Shown here piece after piece: positions 11,707 to 23,310 of a DNA stretch of 64,000 nucleotides. Below the pieces are notes generated by a model. It did not search any database. It was not told where the DNA came from and worked only from the letters and a program-made list of their open reading frames with translations. The number at the start of each line of letters is the position of its first letter. Positions within the stretch are counted from its first letter, which is position 1. The DNA is from Chlorokybus atmophyticus. Taxonomy: Eukaryota > Streptophyta > Chlorokybophyceae > Chlorokybales > Chlorokybaceae. The position numbers were made by a program, and so were the translations under genes. The DNA lies in NCBI GenBank assembly GCA_009103225.1, contig RHPI01002069.1:2039601-2103600 (forward strand), written 5' to 3'.

Positions 11707-14421
11707 CTCAGGACATGCCATGCGACATCGCACCATACCATTCCATATCAGACCATATGTTGTCATAGCCATCAATATGCCGGCATATGATGTCATATGA
11801 CGTGATATGGCGCTGCGTCGCTGGACATCGTGAGTTCCCTATGCAACATGTTAGCAGAGTTCAAGTCAGACTGTGGTTCGTGCGTAATGTGTTCTGCGTA
11901 CGATGGGATATCATACGCGCCCGAGCAATATGGTCGATGACTACCACGGCCCGGAAACCAAGTCGCATGCAAGCTCTTAGACGGCAGCAACGCTAAGATT
12001 GTCGAGCTTATCGGCCGCGTTGTTTCGTTTGTGCATTGCGTCGTCTTTTTTCTCAGGTCCATAGCGGGTTTTCGGCGTGTTGCCACCCTCAAAAATTACT
12101 TCGTCCGTTGCATTTACGGCAACAACCTCACAGGCATACACAAAGGCTGGATTGCCAGAGTGGGAGTGCAAAACTTCAGGTCTCACCTTACTAGCGGTAT
12201 TCACAAGGACGCCTTCAATGCATTAACACGCCAACAGCAAGACGACTTGCTGAAGTACTGGTTGGATCTGATGAGTCCTGCATGGTGGCATGCATTGTTG
12301 TGCATGGGTTTGAATAGCAAACTGTTCCATAGCTTGGAATTTTAACAATGCGCAATGTCACTGTCGATGTACTTTGAGTGCATGTTGCTGTCTGCATGAT
12401 GGCACATTGGACGGACTTATGTGGGATTTTAATCATGTTATGTACTTGTTGCCACTTGGGGTCGGGCTGCAGTGGCACGACACAACTTCAATCCTACGGT
12501 GGGTGCCTTCATGCCAGTTGCTAAAACGTGGCCTTTGCAGCAAACAAACCCCCTGCCACCGTCGCTACATGATGTTCTGCACCCTGTTGAAATCTTATAC
12601 GATCCTAACCTCATCGAAGACACCAATGCCAGTGCCTTGACGGTGCCAACAGGTACATGATTGCTTCATGGTGACAATAACAGTTTTCATTCAGTGCATG
12701 TATCCCAACAGGTTCTCGTGTGACCGTCTAAGCGCCGCAGGAACTTGTCTATGGCGCCTGATACTCCCACCACGTCTCATGTCACTGACGTTAAAACAGG
12801 TGATCAATGTCATCGTTGCAGAGGTTCCAACCTGATCCGTGAACTATATGAACGCAGAGGAAGCAATGCCACGGTTGCCAACTCACCAATTTACACCTGA
12901 GCTTATGCGTGCTGCTATCGACACCTTCAGTGGCCACCTGTCTCGTGAAGTACAAAACGACGTTCGTCTACAAAACGAAAGTAAGGGAAATTGTGCCATT
13001 GTTTTGACACACATCACTGATGGCATTGTTGGCATTTTTCAAACTAGTTGACGAGAACACAGTCCTTCGCGAGCGTAACCTGAAGCAAGCAAAGCAGCTA
13101 CGCCAAAACCAGACACAGCCTGATCCCCAGATCGCTGCAAAGCTGTTGAAAATGACCAGTGAACTCAATGGTCTGCATGCAGGCCATGCTGCTGCAGAAC
13201 AACGCTCTGCTGACCTGGAGCGTGCATTACACAAAGAGCGTGCTGAGCACGTTAAAATGACAGAAAGCGTCAAAAAGGCAGACGCAGCAAGCATCGTGGG
13301 TTTACGCAAGCAGCTGACAGAAGCTTAGCGCAGGGCCACACAGTTGCAGCTACACAATGAGCGTAATGATGCAAAATTGGCGCGTCTGCAATGCCAGACT
13401 GGAGAAGCCAACCAGCCAATTGCTGCACAAAAAAAAAGGTGTGTGTTCCTGCACTGTTAGAGTTTCCAGCAACTGACTTGCTGTTGTAGATCTCAGAGTT
13501 GACAAGCGTCCTACGTCTTCAAATGGCAAACTGGCGATTTCGTGAGCGCGTTGAACCCAATGGCGTGCATTTCGAGAGCTTCCAGCAGGAACTGAAAGTC
13601 ATTAGAAAGGAGTTGGACAGCTTGGCAAAATACATGTTGAAAGAGATCGACCTTGACGGACAGGAACTGAACAATGACAATTATGACAATTATCAACAAA
13701 TGCAACACTTTGGTGTTTACTGCTTGGTGTACCAGATATCGCTCCTCAATCGCAGAGATGTTAAAAGGCAACTGCAACTATACTAAACACTCTGGGAGAA
13801 GCTTTATACCTATGTCTGCACAATTGCCCCGTTGCTGCGTGCAACCAGCAACAATTGAAGAAAGAAATGCAACAACATGTGCGCCAGGACTACAAGGGCA
13901 AGCGCGTGGTAGACAGTGAAGATAACACATGCGGGATCTGCTGCGAGCAAAAACCAATGGAAGCGTTGTTCCCAATGCCATGTTGCGGAGCTACACTGTA
14001 CCGTCAGTGCTTGAAGAAGCTGCGCACATGATCTCACCCTCAAGTTGAGTGTCCTTTTTGCCGCCGCTTACAACTTATTTTTATTTTTATGCAGCGCCCA
14101 CCACGTGGTGCAGAGCTCCCCGATGTCCCTGTATATGAACTGAGCAGCAGTGACGATGATGAGGATGTTGATACACACAATACCGGTGCTGCTGGCGCTG
14201 GGCATTCGCAGCCACCCCCCCTTAAGTAGACCTGTACTTCATTGGACCCGTTTTGCCCTTGTGTTAACATGACGCACAGGGAACTCACGATGTCCAGTGA
14301 CGTCGCGCGCCATTCTGCCATATCATGCCATATGACATCATATGCCGGCATATTGATCGCTGTGACACCATATAGTATGATATGAAATGCTATGGTGCAA
14401 TGTCGCATGACATGTCGTGAG
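11707..14421. mobile_element. 2.7-kb element with long terminal inverted repeats
   Basis: A segment at 11707-11840 reappears as its reverse complement at 14278-14421, roughly 80% identical over ~135-145 bp. Shared blocks include CAATATGCCGGCATATGATG and CTGGACATCGTGAGTTCCCT. The arms are themselves rich in small ATATG palindromes. No target-site duplication could be fixed, because the outer ends diverge gradually. Inside are degenerate plus-strand coding stretches (coiled coil, RING-like). No transposase was recognised, so the element may be non-autonomous or belong to an unfamiliar superfamily. Confidence 0.7.
12839..14230 (+). pseudogene. degenerate coiled-coil / RING-like protein inside the inverted-repeat element
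   Basis: Plus-strand coding remnants in at least three pieces. At 13020-13328 there is a Gln/Glu/Lys-rich coiled coil that reads on past an in-frame TAG (13326-13328) to about 13440. A second helical piece follows at 13499-13660. At about 13926-14080 a RING-type zinc-binding pattern appears: CGICCEQKP, then PCCGATLYRQC, then CPFCRR, interrupted by a TGA before the last Cys pair. After it come acidic ELSSSDDDEDVD and a Pro-rich end. RING proteins usually act as E3 ubiquitin ligases; whether this one ever did is unknown. Upstream, 12000-12660 contains unrecognised open stretches. Possibly captured host sequence or an element-encoded accessory protein. Confidence 0.5.
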
Positions 14422-14448
14422 TATCTTGCATACGTAGCATACGTGCAT

Positions 14449-15030
14449 CTATGAAGTTACACCAACACAGTTACACCACCAATATGCACCCACCTGTATC
14501 ATATCGACACCAAAGCATGGTGTCGCACAAACTGTCCGACACACATGGTAACCTATACAAACAATAGCCAGTTTCACTCTGTTTTCTTTTTTTATTGCCA
14601 AAACCGCTACCACTACGTCGGCGCGCCCGAAATGCTTTGAACCTTGCTGGGTTGCCTTCATCCATATTGTAACCTTTGCACCCTCAAGAGTTGTATTGGG
14701 CGATATACCTAGCTCTCAACCAATCTATTCGCGCCTTGCAATGTCCTTCATCTAAAACTTCCAACTGCACTTGCTCTTCAAAAGGTTTACTGCTATCTAA
14801 GTCAGGCAACATTGTCTTGGGCGGGTGTCTACGATGTTCCTTATAACGTCGACCTAGGTGGCTACTCTGACCGATATATACTTTCTGTGTTGCCACATGC
14901 GTCAACTTGTAGATAAACTTCACACCTGTGTTTATGGGTTGCGCACGCTTTTTGAGGTACGTGCAGAGGCCCTGATGTTGGTGTTGGCATTCATGTTTCT
15001 TGCTGCCAAGGATCGCAGGATCATCTGGAC
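14449..15030 (-). pseudogene. GIY-YIG endonuclease-like ORF, broken
   Basis: On the minus strand the frame running down from about 15030 to 14684 contains KFIYKLTHVATQKVYIGQS followed by LGRRYKEHRR, a good match to the GIY-YIG nuclease core (Tyr, Tyr-Ile-Gly, then the Arg-bearing helix). It ends RARYIAQYNS and a TGA. The same frame continues after the TGA with GCKGYNMDEGN, typical of the region after the core in this superfamily, then a very basic tail. I therefore read the TGA as a nonsense change. In eukaryotes such domains occur in Penelope-like retroelements, SLX1 and various mobile-element contexts; no reverse transcriptase is nearby. Spliced fragments just upstream may be part of the same gene. 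Confidence 0.6.
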
Positions 15031-15404
15031 CTCATCGCTTACCTGCAAAGAACTGAAATGTTACCATGAATGCTGCAGTACACATCCGAGATTGATGTCG
15101 TGATTGAATATGGTGACATATATGCGTAGCGAAGTAGAGGCAAGGAAACATACAACGGGTAAAGGATAAGAAGCAAGGGAGCCAATGCAAAAACAGAAGT
15201 GTAACAAAAGATGGAGTGACTGCATGGGTTCTGGCTTAATGTGCCCATTGTTGTTGGAACTCTGCTACACAACCATAGCATTCTCATGTCATCGCGACTA
15301 ATCTTGGCAAGCACAGTAATCCCATCATTAACTTGGATAACAACACACCTCATTGGCAGCAACATTTGCTACTGGAGTTTCCCTTAGGTGCTTTGTTGAT
15401 CTGC

Positions 15405-16142
15405 TCAATAATTTTTTATGCCTTTCCTTGCGACATGAAACGCGCTGTCTCCTAGTTGCAAACTTTGCGAACGTGCACCAGCTCGAACACCTGTGAAACA
15501 TCTTTTAACTACAGGTATTGGCCAATGACCAAGTGTCACATTGATACATACCTGATTAGCGTAAATTGGCTGTGCATTATCAGGAAGATCTGGGTTGTCC
15601 TTGCGCATCAGAGTGTCCCACAGCTTGTAAGCTACTTGGCGCTCCAGATCATCAGAACTATCGATGCCGAGCTTTCTGAGGTAGTAGATGCATGTTCCTG
15701 CACATACTTGCATCAGTTAACACATGCACCACAGTGTGTAGGTGTACATTTACCGCTTCTCAACAGTTGCAATGGAGTCCCCGTCGTTTATGCGAAATTC
15801 TTGAGCTATCTCTTTGGCAGGGCGAATTACCTTATCGGCCTCTGGCTTGGTGAATAGCCCCTCAAGCTTGTTGGGAGTGATTCCTGCTGAGTCACATGCT
15901 ACCAGTTGTTTCGCTGTCAGCGGACAACCAGACGCATCACCTCCAGAGCTACTGGTATGTGGACGCTTAGAGCCATGTTCGTCATTGAGAATTTGAGCGT
16001 GGAGCCTCTCGAACACGTCTTTTCCGTCAAAGTCCATGCTGTCAACCAGGTGCATTGTCAATGTAACGCTCTCCAACATGTTGACTCACAGAGTTCGAAA
16101 TTAAACAGAGGCAAATTGAGCCACATTGTTACCTGTGTCTAG
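15405..16142 (-). pseudogene. spliced minus-strand gene fragment of unknown function
   Basis: Three consecutive minus-strand pieces look like exons. 16079-15760 (FDGKDVFERLHAQILNDEH, later LEGLFTKPEADKVIRPAK) is followed by a GTAAAT-type donor. About 15695-15552 (AGTCIYYLRKLGIDSSDDLE, then RQVAYKLWDTLMRK) ends at a GTATGT donor. About 15492-15405 (ARSQSLQLGDSAFHVARKGI) starts after a CAG acceptor. I recognise no family. The strand and spacing allow these to be upstream exons of the GIY-YIG ORF, which would make one multi-exon element gene. No convincing start codon was found. Confidence 0.35.
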
Positions 16143-16513
16143 CTCAGATAGCAATTTCCGACGATGGGCATGTGTCTGAGGCAGGTGATGCGACAGGCAT
16201 GTATGCACGGTGCCCTGCAACTTGACGTTTCAACTGGTGTACATTTATAGCAGCGTTAGATATATTGCCAATGTATATCTGCGTGGCAAGGAAAAGGGTC
16301 TGCATCGGCAGAACACCACGTGCTAAGCCATGTCGCGATGCGATTAGTGAGAAGAGATGATGGGATGGAGGAGATGATTGCATACAAAGCATGGTTGGAT
16401 GACGGGTGATACGGCAATCAATTGAATGTGCCATGTTATCAAACCGTTTAATGTGTATAGTGTGGTCATGAGATGCAGTTCATGTTACGCGACACTGTTT
16501 AATATTGTCGAAC

Positions 16514-16713
16514 ATGGAACCATATAACGCAATGTTGTGCAACATTGTTGAAACATCATGCGATATGCGTTGATATGAAACAATGTTGCGCAACATCGTA
16601 CCATATCGCCTAAAGCAATACCGTCCAACTTGGAACCATGTAGTGCAATGTTGTGCAACATCGATCACACATGCTCAAACATCTGCGATATGCGTCGATA
16701 TCAAACAACATTG
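16514..16713. repeat. tandem ~115-bp repeat with TTGCGCAACAT palindromes, interrupted by a solo LTR
   Basis: Two related units share GGAACCAT, then CAATGTTGTGCAACAT, then GCGATATGCGT. The 14-bp palindrome ATGTTGCGCAACAT occurs at 16583-16596. The second unit is cut by the solo LTR and resumes at 17139-17165. Related sequence in the opposite orientation lies at about 21420-21485, on the far side of the Helitron. Confidence 0.65.
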
Positions 16714-17138
16714 TGTTGAAGGACTAGCATGCACATGTAGTTGAGGCAAGCATAGACACACAGAGACAGAGCTACCGCCACCAGAGCATACACAAGTCAC
16801 ATCACATTCATCTATTACAAGTTGTCCGCTGGTTCTTATACCAGCCAGTTACACACACGTCTACGTTTGCAAGCACTGCGTAAGCTATACTCAGCCTTTT
16901 GACGCGCTCTAAGCTGTGTTGTCTTCCTTACAACCAGAGCTTTCCAACAAGCTCTTACACGCCTAATATGAGTAAGTATACGCGGAGATACGAAGCAGTT
17001 AGTAAGGCTCCAGTCTGGAGTCCGGAGTCTGGTCCGACGACGCCATCTTGCTAAGTCCGGACCTAGTGCTCATCCTTACGACCTTCTACTCATGTGTGGA
17101 GGGTCGATGCTGATCGTATGTAGGAATGACTCTCAACA
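16714..17138 (-). mobile_element. solo LTR of the Copia-B family
   Basis: A 425-bp sequence nearly identical to the two Copia-B LTRs, beginning TGTTGAAGG and ending CTCTCAACA, with no internal region beside it. Flanking 5-mers are CATTG and CGTTG (four of five match). Unequal recombination between the two LTRs of a full insertion is the usual origin. Strand is given by comparison with Copia-B. Confidence 0.9.
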
Positions 17139-17226
17139 CGTTGCGCAACATCGTATCATATGGCGAAATGATGCAACATATGTCACACCATTGCGCAACA
17201 CTAACTGGACTTATCGGTTATCAACG

Positions 17227-18540
17227 TCAATCCCCAGGAACGGGCGTCATCTCTTCAGAGCGCGGCAAACGCGTCAACCGTAAATAGGCCCTGTTTGTCA
17301 CACGCGACAACGCCACATACCACAACCCAGGAGCAAAAGCTTCCTGCATGTGGACAACAGTAGTTGATTGTAGCGTTGCACCTTGACAGTTGTGCACTGT
17401 CATTGCATACGCTAGCTGCAAAGGAAACACAGCTTTGTAGTACGTTTTGCCTTGAAACGTTGTTGTTTGCTGTATTATTCGGCGCATCCACATGGATTCG
17501 GCCAAGTGATCAAATGTAACTTGTATACTGCTCACAATACCTTTGTAGTATCTATACTGCGTCACTGTTCCCAAAGACCCATTCGCTACACCATCTTGCA
17601 GTGAAACGTTTTGTAAAACCAACACCTTTGCTCCCTTGGCGACTGAAGGTAGTAAGTTGAACTTGGGCTTGTGAATCCAGTTGTACGGTTTGGGCACGTT
17701 CACTGCATTAGAAGTAATTTGTATTGGCACAATGGTATCGGCTGCAAAACGTTGTCTCACAATCATGCTGTTAAAAGCCAGTGTGTCTTGTACATATGAA
17801 CACAGTATGGTTGCATCACTTGGTAACTGCTGTAAGTACTCCGAAGTGACCAGACAGCCACCTAATGCATCTGCTATCTCTATTGAACTGGGTATACGAG
17901 AACGAATCTGAATCAGAAATTGAGCAAACAGAGGGTCTGAAGCATGACGCATTGAAACATAAAGAAAATGTTGCCTACGTAATGGCCACCTCTGTGATGC
18001 AGAAATATGGCATTTGTGGCAAACCTGCAATGTGTCTTGGATCTTGTGTCCACAAACTGCTTGCAGTTGCTTGTGGTCACCAACTAATACAGCGTCGATT
18101 ATTTGTAGACATTCTGGTCCATGAACTTGCTATAAGCGCAGCATCACCAAGTCAAACAACCGCGATGTCATGATGGAAAACTCGTCAATAATAAACACTC
18201 GACAACGATGTAACTGTTTGTAAGCATCATCCATAGCAGTTGCAAACCGGAGTTGCTGACCGTTGACAGGTATTGCGAAGTTGGAATGTACAGTTGAAGT
18301 TGATGAGCTGAGCCGCAGAGCCGCAGCGCCAGTTGTAGCACTAAGTAAAACAGGTATCCCAGCAACGCGCAACTTATGAGTGATGAATTTGGTCAAAAAT
18401 GTTTTGCCTGCTCCCGGACAACCAGATATTACATGTAGACTAACCGGTGTTGCAATAATACTAGTTGCGGTGCGTGCTTGCTGGCTGGTCAAAGAGAAAT
18501 TGTTCGCAAACGCAAACTCCTCAACATTCAAAGTATCTTA
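17227..18540 (-). pseudogene. Helitron PIF1-like helicase half
   Basis: The 5'-to-3' DNA helicase half of the Helitron protein, which unwinds and displaces the transposed strand. Walker A is SGCPGAGKTF (about 18425-18396) and Walker B VFIIDEFSIM. The late motif YAMTVHNCQGATL (PIF1 'VHkxQGxTl') is followed by YVALSRVT near the C-terminus. Frame is constant with the upstream half, but a TAA at 18538-18540 separates the halves and a TAG at 18130-18132 splits the helicase between Walker B and motif III (GDHKQLQAV). Both are single in-frame stops in otherwise continuous similarity, so this copy is a pseudogene. Confidence 0.85.
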
Positions 18541-21286
18541 AAACTTCGGCGCTGATACATCTGACTTCGTTATCACAATTAAAGCTGGAGATGCAGGATT
18601 GGATGATATTGCTGTTGGATACTGCGTGGTAGGTTTTGGTGCAGTTTGGCTGTCTGTCGGACCAGCTGCAGCCATAGACAAGGTATTCATAGCATTATCA
18701 GTGGTCTGCATCATGGCGTTCATCATATGGTGAATCTTAACATCATTGTGTAAATGATGTTCGGCAGAGCGCGTGACATGTGTCAACAAACTGCGGTTTG
18801 TGTTGTTAATAAAAGCCCGCAACACACATTCTTCATGGTAAGTGCGTGATTGGTTGTTCAAAGAAATCAAATCAACTTCGGAAAGAAAAGTAACCCGCTG
18901 AAGAAGTAAATTGAAACAAAACCCCTCCATGCTGTGTACAGGATGGTAATCTGTGAATTTGATGATGCGCGGGACAGCTAACTCATAAACGAATGCACTC
19001 ATTTTGTCTTTTAACGTACGCACAGTGTTATGTGGCACAGTGTCTCCATCTCGGTGCATGTATTGTCGAAAGTAGTTGTACATTGATACTCTTTCTACCT
19101 CGTGAGGCCTGACAGAATAACGATGAATGGGATGCACAATTACTGTCCGTGCACGACTGTTCATTATGCGAGCACGATTGTTAGGCAAACACGTGTCAAC
19201 ATATGTTACATTGGACGACATTTGCATGATGGGAATATCCAAACATATCAAAGCAGCTTCAGCTGGAGCAATAGGTTTGGACAAGTACATTGTGTTCAAT
19301 ATGCGCAATTCGTTAACAGTCAATCCTTGCAAACCGAGTGCATTGGTGTTTGATGTATCATCAACAGTGCCACAAGGTTCCATTTTAGTCGTGTACTTGA
19401 CTAAGTACTTGCTCCAATGACTATCAGTGACTTGCAACACATTACAATGAGTACCCCACAACGATAAAAGCACTGGATGTGTGGGAACAATATTGCGGTC
19501 ACAAGTGCGTGGTCTGTAATAATCGAACCTGCGCATTTTTGTGTTGAACTGAGTTTGACAATCTGGTTGTACGGGATACGGAAAGCCCATGTCGCACGTG
19601 TTGTCAAATGCTCTGCAGCCACTGCCAACATCAGAACACTCGTGCATCTGCTTGCGTACAACATATTCATAAAGGACTCGCGGTTTAGAATCAGTCGGTA
19701 CAATTATTTGCTAATTTGCATGGTCAAAATCCCCGTGGATAAAAGCAGTTATTTCACTGCAATCTCGTTCAACATTGTCGGGGTGTAACCACAACATAAT
19801 ATGTGCATGCAAAGATCCACGGTGTTGTGTTTCATACCTAATGACATAGTGCATCACACGGCCAAGAATATCCTTTTGCATGTTACATTCTTCAAAGAAG
19901 GTGCTGAACCGATTATGAAACAATTGTGCGCACTTCACAGAGGCATCGCGCCAACCAAGTTGCGTGGAGACATTGTGGTGAACATTCTGCAAATCAATGA
20001 TTTTAAGGAATTGGTTACTGGACACTTCATCTGCAGTCACGGTGACAAAGAGATGAGGCACACCCCAATGCTCAACCAGACACAGCAGCTCACTCAACTT
20101 TAGTTGATGCCAACTCGGAGATCCAATGATGTCACCAGGGACACGAATTTTTACAGCGTTTTTGATGACATCGTTGATTGTGGCAGTAGGTCGCTGTTTG
20201 AGGAATTTTTCAATATCAGCGCCCACAGCAACTTTGCGGCACTTTCTAACTGTGAGAAGTGATTGACGGATTTGGTACATCAACAGGAAATAAGGCTTGT
20301 ACAATGTGAAAACTGAGAACGATTGTGTAAGACGGAACTTGACATCATCTGATAGTCTGCTGTACACGTTACCATTAAAGAACCCACGATTGTGCGAAAA
20401 CAACATGGGAAACAGAGCAAACTCAACAGTCAAACCAGGAATGTTGTACGCACCACCTGTATCCATGTGTATAAAAAGAGGAACACAAGGCTTACGCAGC
20501 GACATATGTCCAACGCGCAACATGGTGTCCACTGTGACTTCAACTGTGCTGCGTAAGCCGCGAAGGAAATGGCAACAAAGTGGTTAAAATGTATGTGTAT
20601 GCTGATTCACCAGCAATGTTTAAAGGATTACGATCCTGTGCACGAGACACAATGCTACGAATAAAAGATAAACTGACATTGGGGATGCCGTCAAAACCAA
20701 ATGGTTGTTCTGCCAAGGTCTGATATTTCTGAACCAGAGTGTTGGACGATAATAGCTCGCTCAACAACTCCAGCAACAAGATGGCATATTGGTTCCGATG
20801 TGTAAACTCATCCCAAGTAATAAACGGACCGTTAGTCATATTCAACTGCTGAACTTGGATGAAACTATATGAGTTATATAAGTCGCAAAGCCCCATGGAC
20901 GTGTTGACAAGGGACAACATCTGCACTACCATGGGATGTGTCTCCAACAACTTGCGAATGTACACTGCGCTGTGTAACACGATGTAACTGGAACGCTTCG
21001 ACTCGTGACTACATTGAAGGCATTGGTAGTAATTACTATCACACTTGGTATAATCGGACATAACGACATTAGCCAAATCATATGGTGCAACAGTGGGTAC
21101 TGATTGTCGATACATTGGACGATCAGCAGCAGCAGCAGAGTAAAACTGTACATGCCCGCACAAAGAACAACATTGCATTCGCGTGACAAACTTACGTTGT
21201 GCATCTTGCCAACAGGAAAGCATATCATTGCAGTCGTCCCACAATTCGCATTGCTGAGACAAATCGCATTGTTGCTCGTGAGTCAT
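18541..21286 (-). pseudogene. Helitron N-terminal and Rep (HUH endonuclease) half
   Basis: N-terminal region (21286-20540) with Cys pairs CSLCGH and CLQCSH, probably zinc-binding, followed after a one-base frame change near 20565 by the Helitron-like N domain (VPLFIHMDTGGAYN, then PHLFVTVTADE). The HUH nuclease signature RGSLHAHIMLWLH has its two histidines at about 19809 and 19803. The Rep domain nicks and religates DNA in rolling-circle transposition through a downstream tyrosine. An in-frame TAG (19711-19713) interrupts the frame soon after the HUH motif, and the same frame continues for 369 residues. The conserved order zinc finger, Rep, helicase is intact. Confidence 0.85.
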
Positions 21287-21889
21287 AGCGGATGACGAAA
21301 CAATACCAACTAGAACATATCAATCGCCCTGGCATGCGTCGCCATCCAAAAGAACCATCTCGGCACAGTCCAGCAATTAGGGCGTGCAAAGATGCAAATC
21401 CACATGCACAATATCTCTGATGTGTTGCAATATGTTGCGATATGATTACAGATGCGGCGATATGGTGCAACATGATGCGATGTGGTTAGCAACCTGCAGT
21501 TAAGTGTTTTAAAAATTAATAATCAACGTAACGTTCACGCCACGGTACGTGCTGCGATACTCAGTAAGTAATGCCAAGGTCACAACCATTAAAATAATGC
21601 TAACCTGAATTACCTTAACGTTAAGATTCAACCAAACGAACAATCGCATCGTTAGGCCACCATTTGGTCACGCATGAGATTGATCAAATGGGATCGCAAC
21701 GGTGACAACAGCCGTTGCCGAAAAAGGTATTAAAATGGCCAATCATTGCAAACATGCGTAAAAGATGCTGAAAACTATCTCAGCGGCAACCGCTTACCAA
21801 CGGCGACCCAAAATCGCTAGGGATTCGGTGCAATTGCGGCACAGTTAGTGGTTAAAATGGCCGCGTTTTTAGCGGTACGAGGTCGGGGT

Positions 21890-22014
21890 TGTCGGGTCGA
21901 GGGGAGTCGAGGGTCACGCTGTCTCGGACAGCTGCAGGGACAGACATGCTTGCTAGACATGCTACTGCGCCACATTTGTAACGCGCAGCAAAAGCAAAAG
22001 ATAACCCAACCCTC
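21890..22014 (-). repeat. Gypsy LTR copy X1, first part (interrupted by Copia-C)
   Basis: Begins TGTCGGGTCGAGG. Together with 29131-29245 it forms a 240-bp sequence equal in length to the Gypsy 3' LTR at 29835-30074 and differing at about seven positions. The split coincides exactly with the Copia-C insertion and its CCCTC duplication. Confidence 0.85.
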
Positions 22015-22471
22015 TATTGAAGGTATTACATGGGTGATGCTTGTATCCGGTCAGCTTGCCCTTCATACAGGAGTCGAGGGTCGAAGATACCAGGAAGAAG
22101 CGCGTGGACTCCAGACTTAGCAAGACGGTCGAGTCATGACGGACTCCGGACCAGGCTGCTTGGTAGAGCCTTGGGAGAAATCACGTAGCTTTGTGGATAC
22201 GTAAGCTTAGCAGGCGTGGCTTAGCTTGTTGAAAAGCTCTGGTTGTGAGCTAGACAGCGTAGCTTACAGAACAGCAATCGGCTGAGTATAGCGCACGCGG
22301 TGCTTGCCAATGTAGACGTGTGTAGAGACTGGCGGGGTATAAAGTCCAGACTTGTTGCAATGAAGAAAAGAGGTCACGATGCAGCATGTGTGCGTATGCT
22401 ATGGCGGCAGTAGCAGTCATACTCTTGTGATGATGTTGTTAGCGTGTTACTTGCACGTGTGTATGTCAACA
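22015..22471 (+). repeat. Copia-C 5' LTR
   Basis: 457 bp, starting TATTGAAGG (first G changed to A relative to the other copy) and ending GTATGTCAACA. A TATA-like GGTATAAAG lies near 22335, a plausible promoter in the LTR. Confidence 0.9.
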
Positions 22472-22485
22472 GGTTATGGGCCCAC
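22472..22485 (+). other. Copia-C primer-binding site
   Basis: GGTTATGGGCCCAC lies immediately after the 5' LTR. It is complementary to the anticodon stem-loop of eukaryotic initiator tRNA-Met (GTGGGCCCATAACC) rather than to its 3' end. The same 14 bases follow the 5' LTRs of Copia-A and Copia-B. Confidence 0.8.
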
Positions 22486-22683
22486 ACATGATTGTGTAGG
22501 TTGATGGAGTGTGTTACAATTGTATGTGTAGCTGTAGTCGCTTTGTGGTAGTGTGGGGTTGTGAGGTCTATGAGCAGAGAGGGCAACCAACCAAGGCCAC
22601 CAGCATGGACAGCTTGAAGATTGCGATTGGACTACTGGACGTTGACGACTACAACACTTGGAGTGTGAAGATGGAGCTACTAC

Positions 22684-23191
22684 TGTTGACGGACGACATC
22701 CAGTCAGCCTGACTCCCATAGACTAAGGCATTGAGTGTTAGAAATGGCTAAGTCCTTTTGCACGTCGCACTTGCAATACGAGGACTGATATGGAGCAGTT
22801 GTGAGTCTAGAGTTCGATATCGGTACAGACTGCTGGCGGACACTCGAAGACTCCGGACTTGGGAGCATCTGGAAGAGTCTGGCGACAGACCAGAGCTTCG
22901 GTAGAAGTTGCAGAACTTCGTGGCTACTTAGTTGCAAGGAACGTGGCATAGCTTGTTGGAAAGGTCTTAAAGCTGGCTACGTGGAGCAACTTAGAGCACC
23001 TCAATAGGACGCTTGTAGAAGGCGCAGGATCTTCTAGAGTAGAGGTGTGTAGTCTGGCTAAGTATATAAGCTAGCGGACTACACTTGCTTGAATGGAATA
23101 GTGATTGCTTTTAGCTCAAGCCTTGGCGGCTGTTGTGTTGTATGTGTCATGCCCTGCCCTGCTGCATGTGTCCACTAGCTTCCCCACAATA
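22684..23191 (+). repeat. Copia-A 5' LTR
   Basis: 508 bp. It contains the TATA-like sequence AAGTATATAAGC (about 23060-23071), a likely LTR promoter for the plus-strand element. Confidence 0.95.
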
Positions 23192-23205
23192 GGTTATGGG
23201 CCCAC
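23192..23205 (+). other. Copia-A primer-binding site
   Basis: GGTTATGGGCCCAC directly abuts the 5' LTR. It is the same initiator-tRNA anticodon-arm complement as in Copia-B and Copia-C. Confidence 0.8.
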
Positions 23206-23310
23206 TCTACGCGTGAGGAGTGCGAGTTAGTGGAAGCGTGGTACACTGGTAGCTGACTGGTAGCATAGTCTTGGGTGTTGACTGGCTGGAGAGAGGCGCG
23301 TTCAACCAAG

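Larger units (their letters stand above)
17227..21490 (-). mobile_element. Helitron (rolling-circle transposon), decayed
   Basis: A minus-strand RepHel-type protein (HUH nuclease plus PIF1-family helicase) identifies a Helitron. The coding region covers 21286-17227. Outer ends are not defined: I could not pick out a 5' TC or a 3' CTRR end with a preceding hairpin. Sequence flanking the coding part (about 17139-17220 and 21410-21485) shares the TTGCGCAACAT/ATATCGC repeat in opposite orientations, which could be subterminal repeats or a host of the insertion. Confidence 0.8.
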
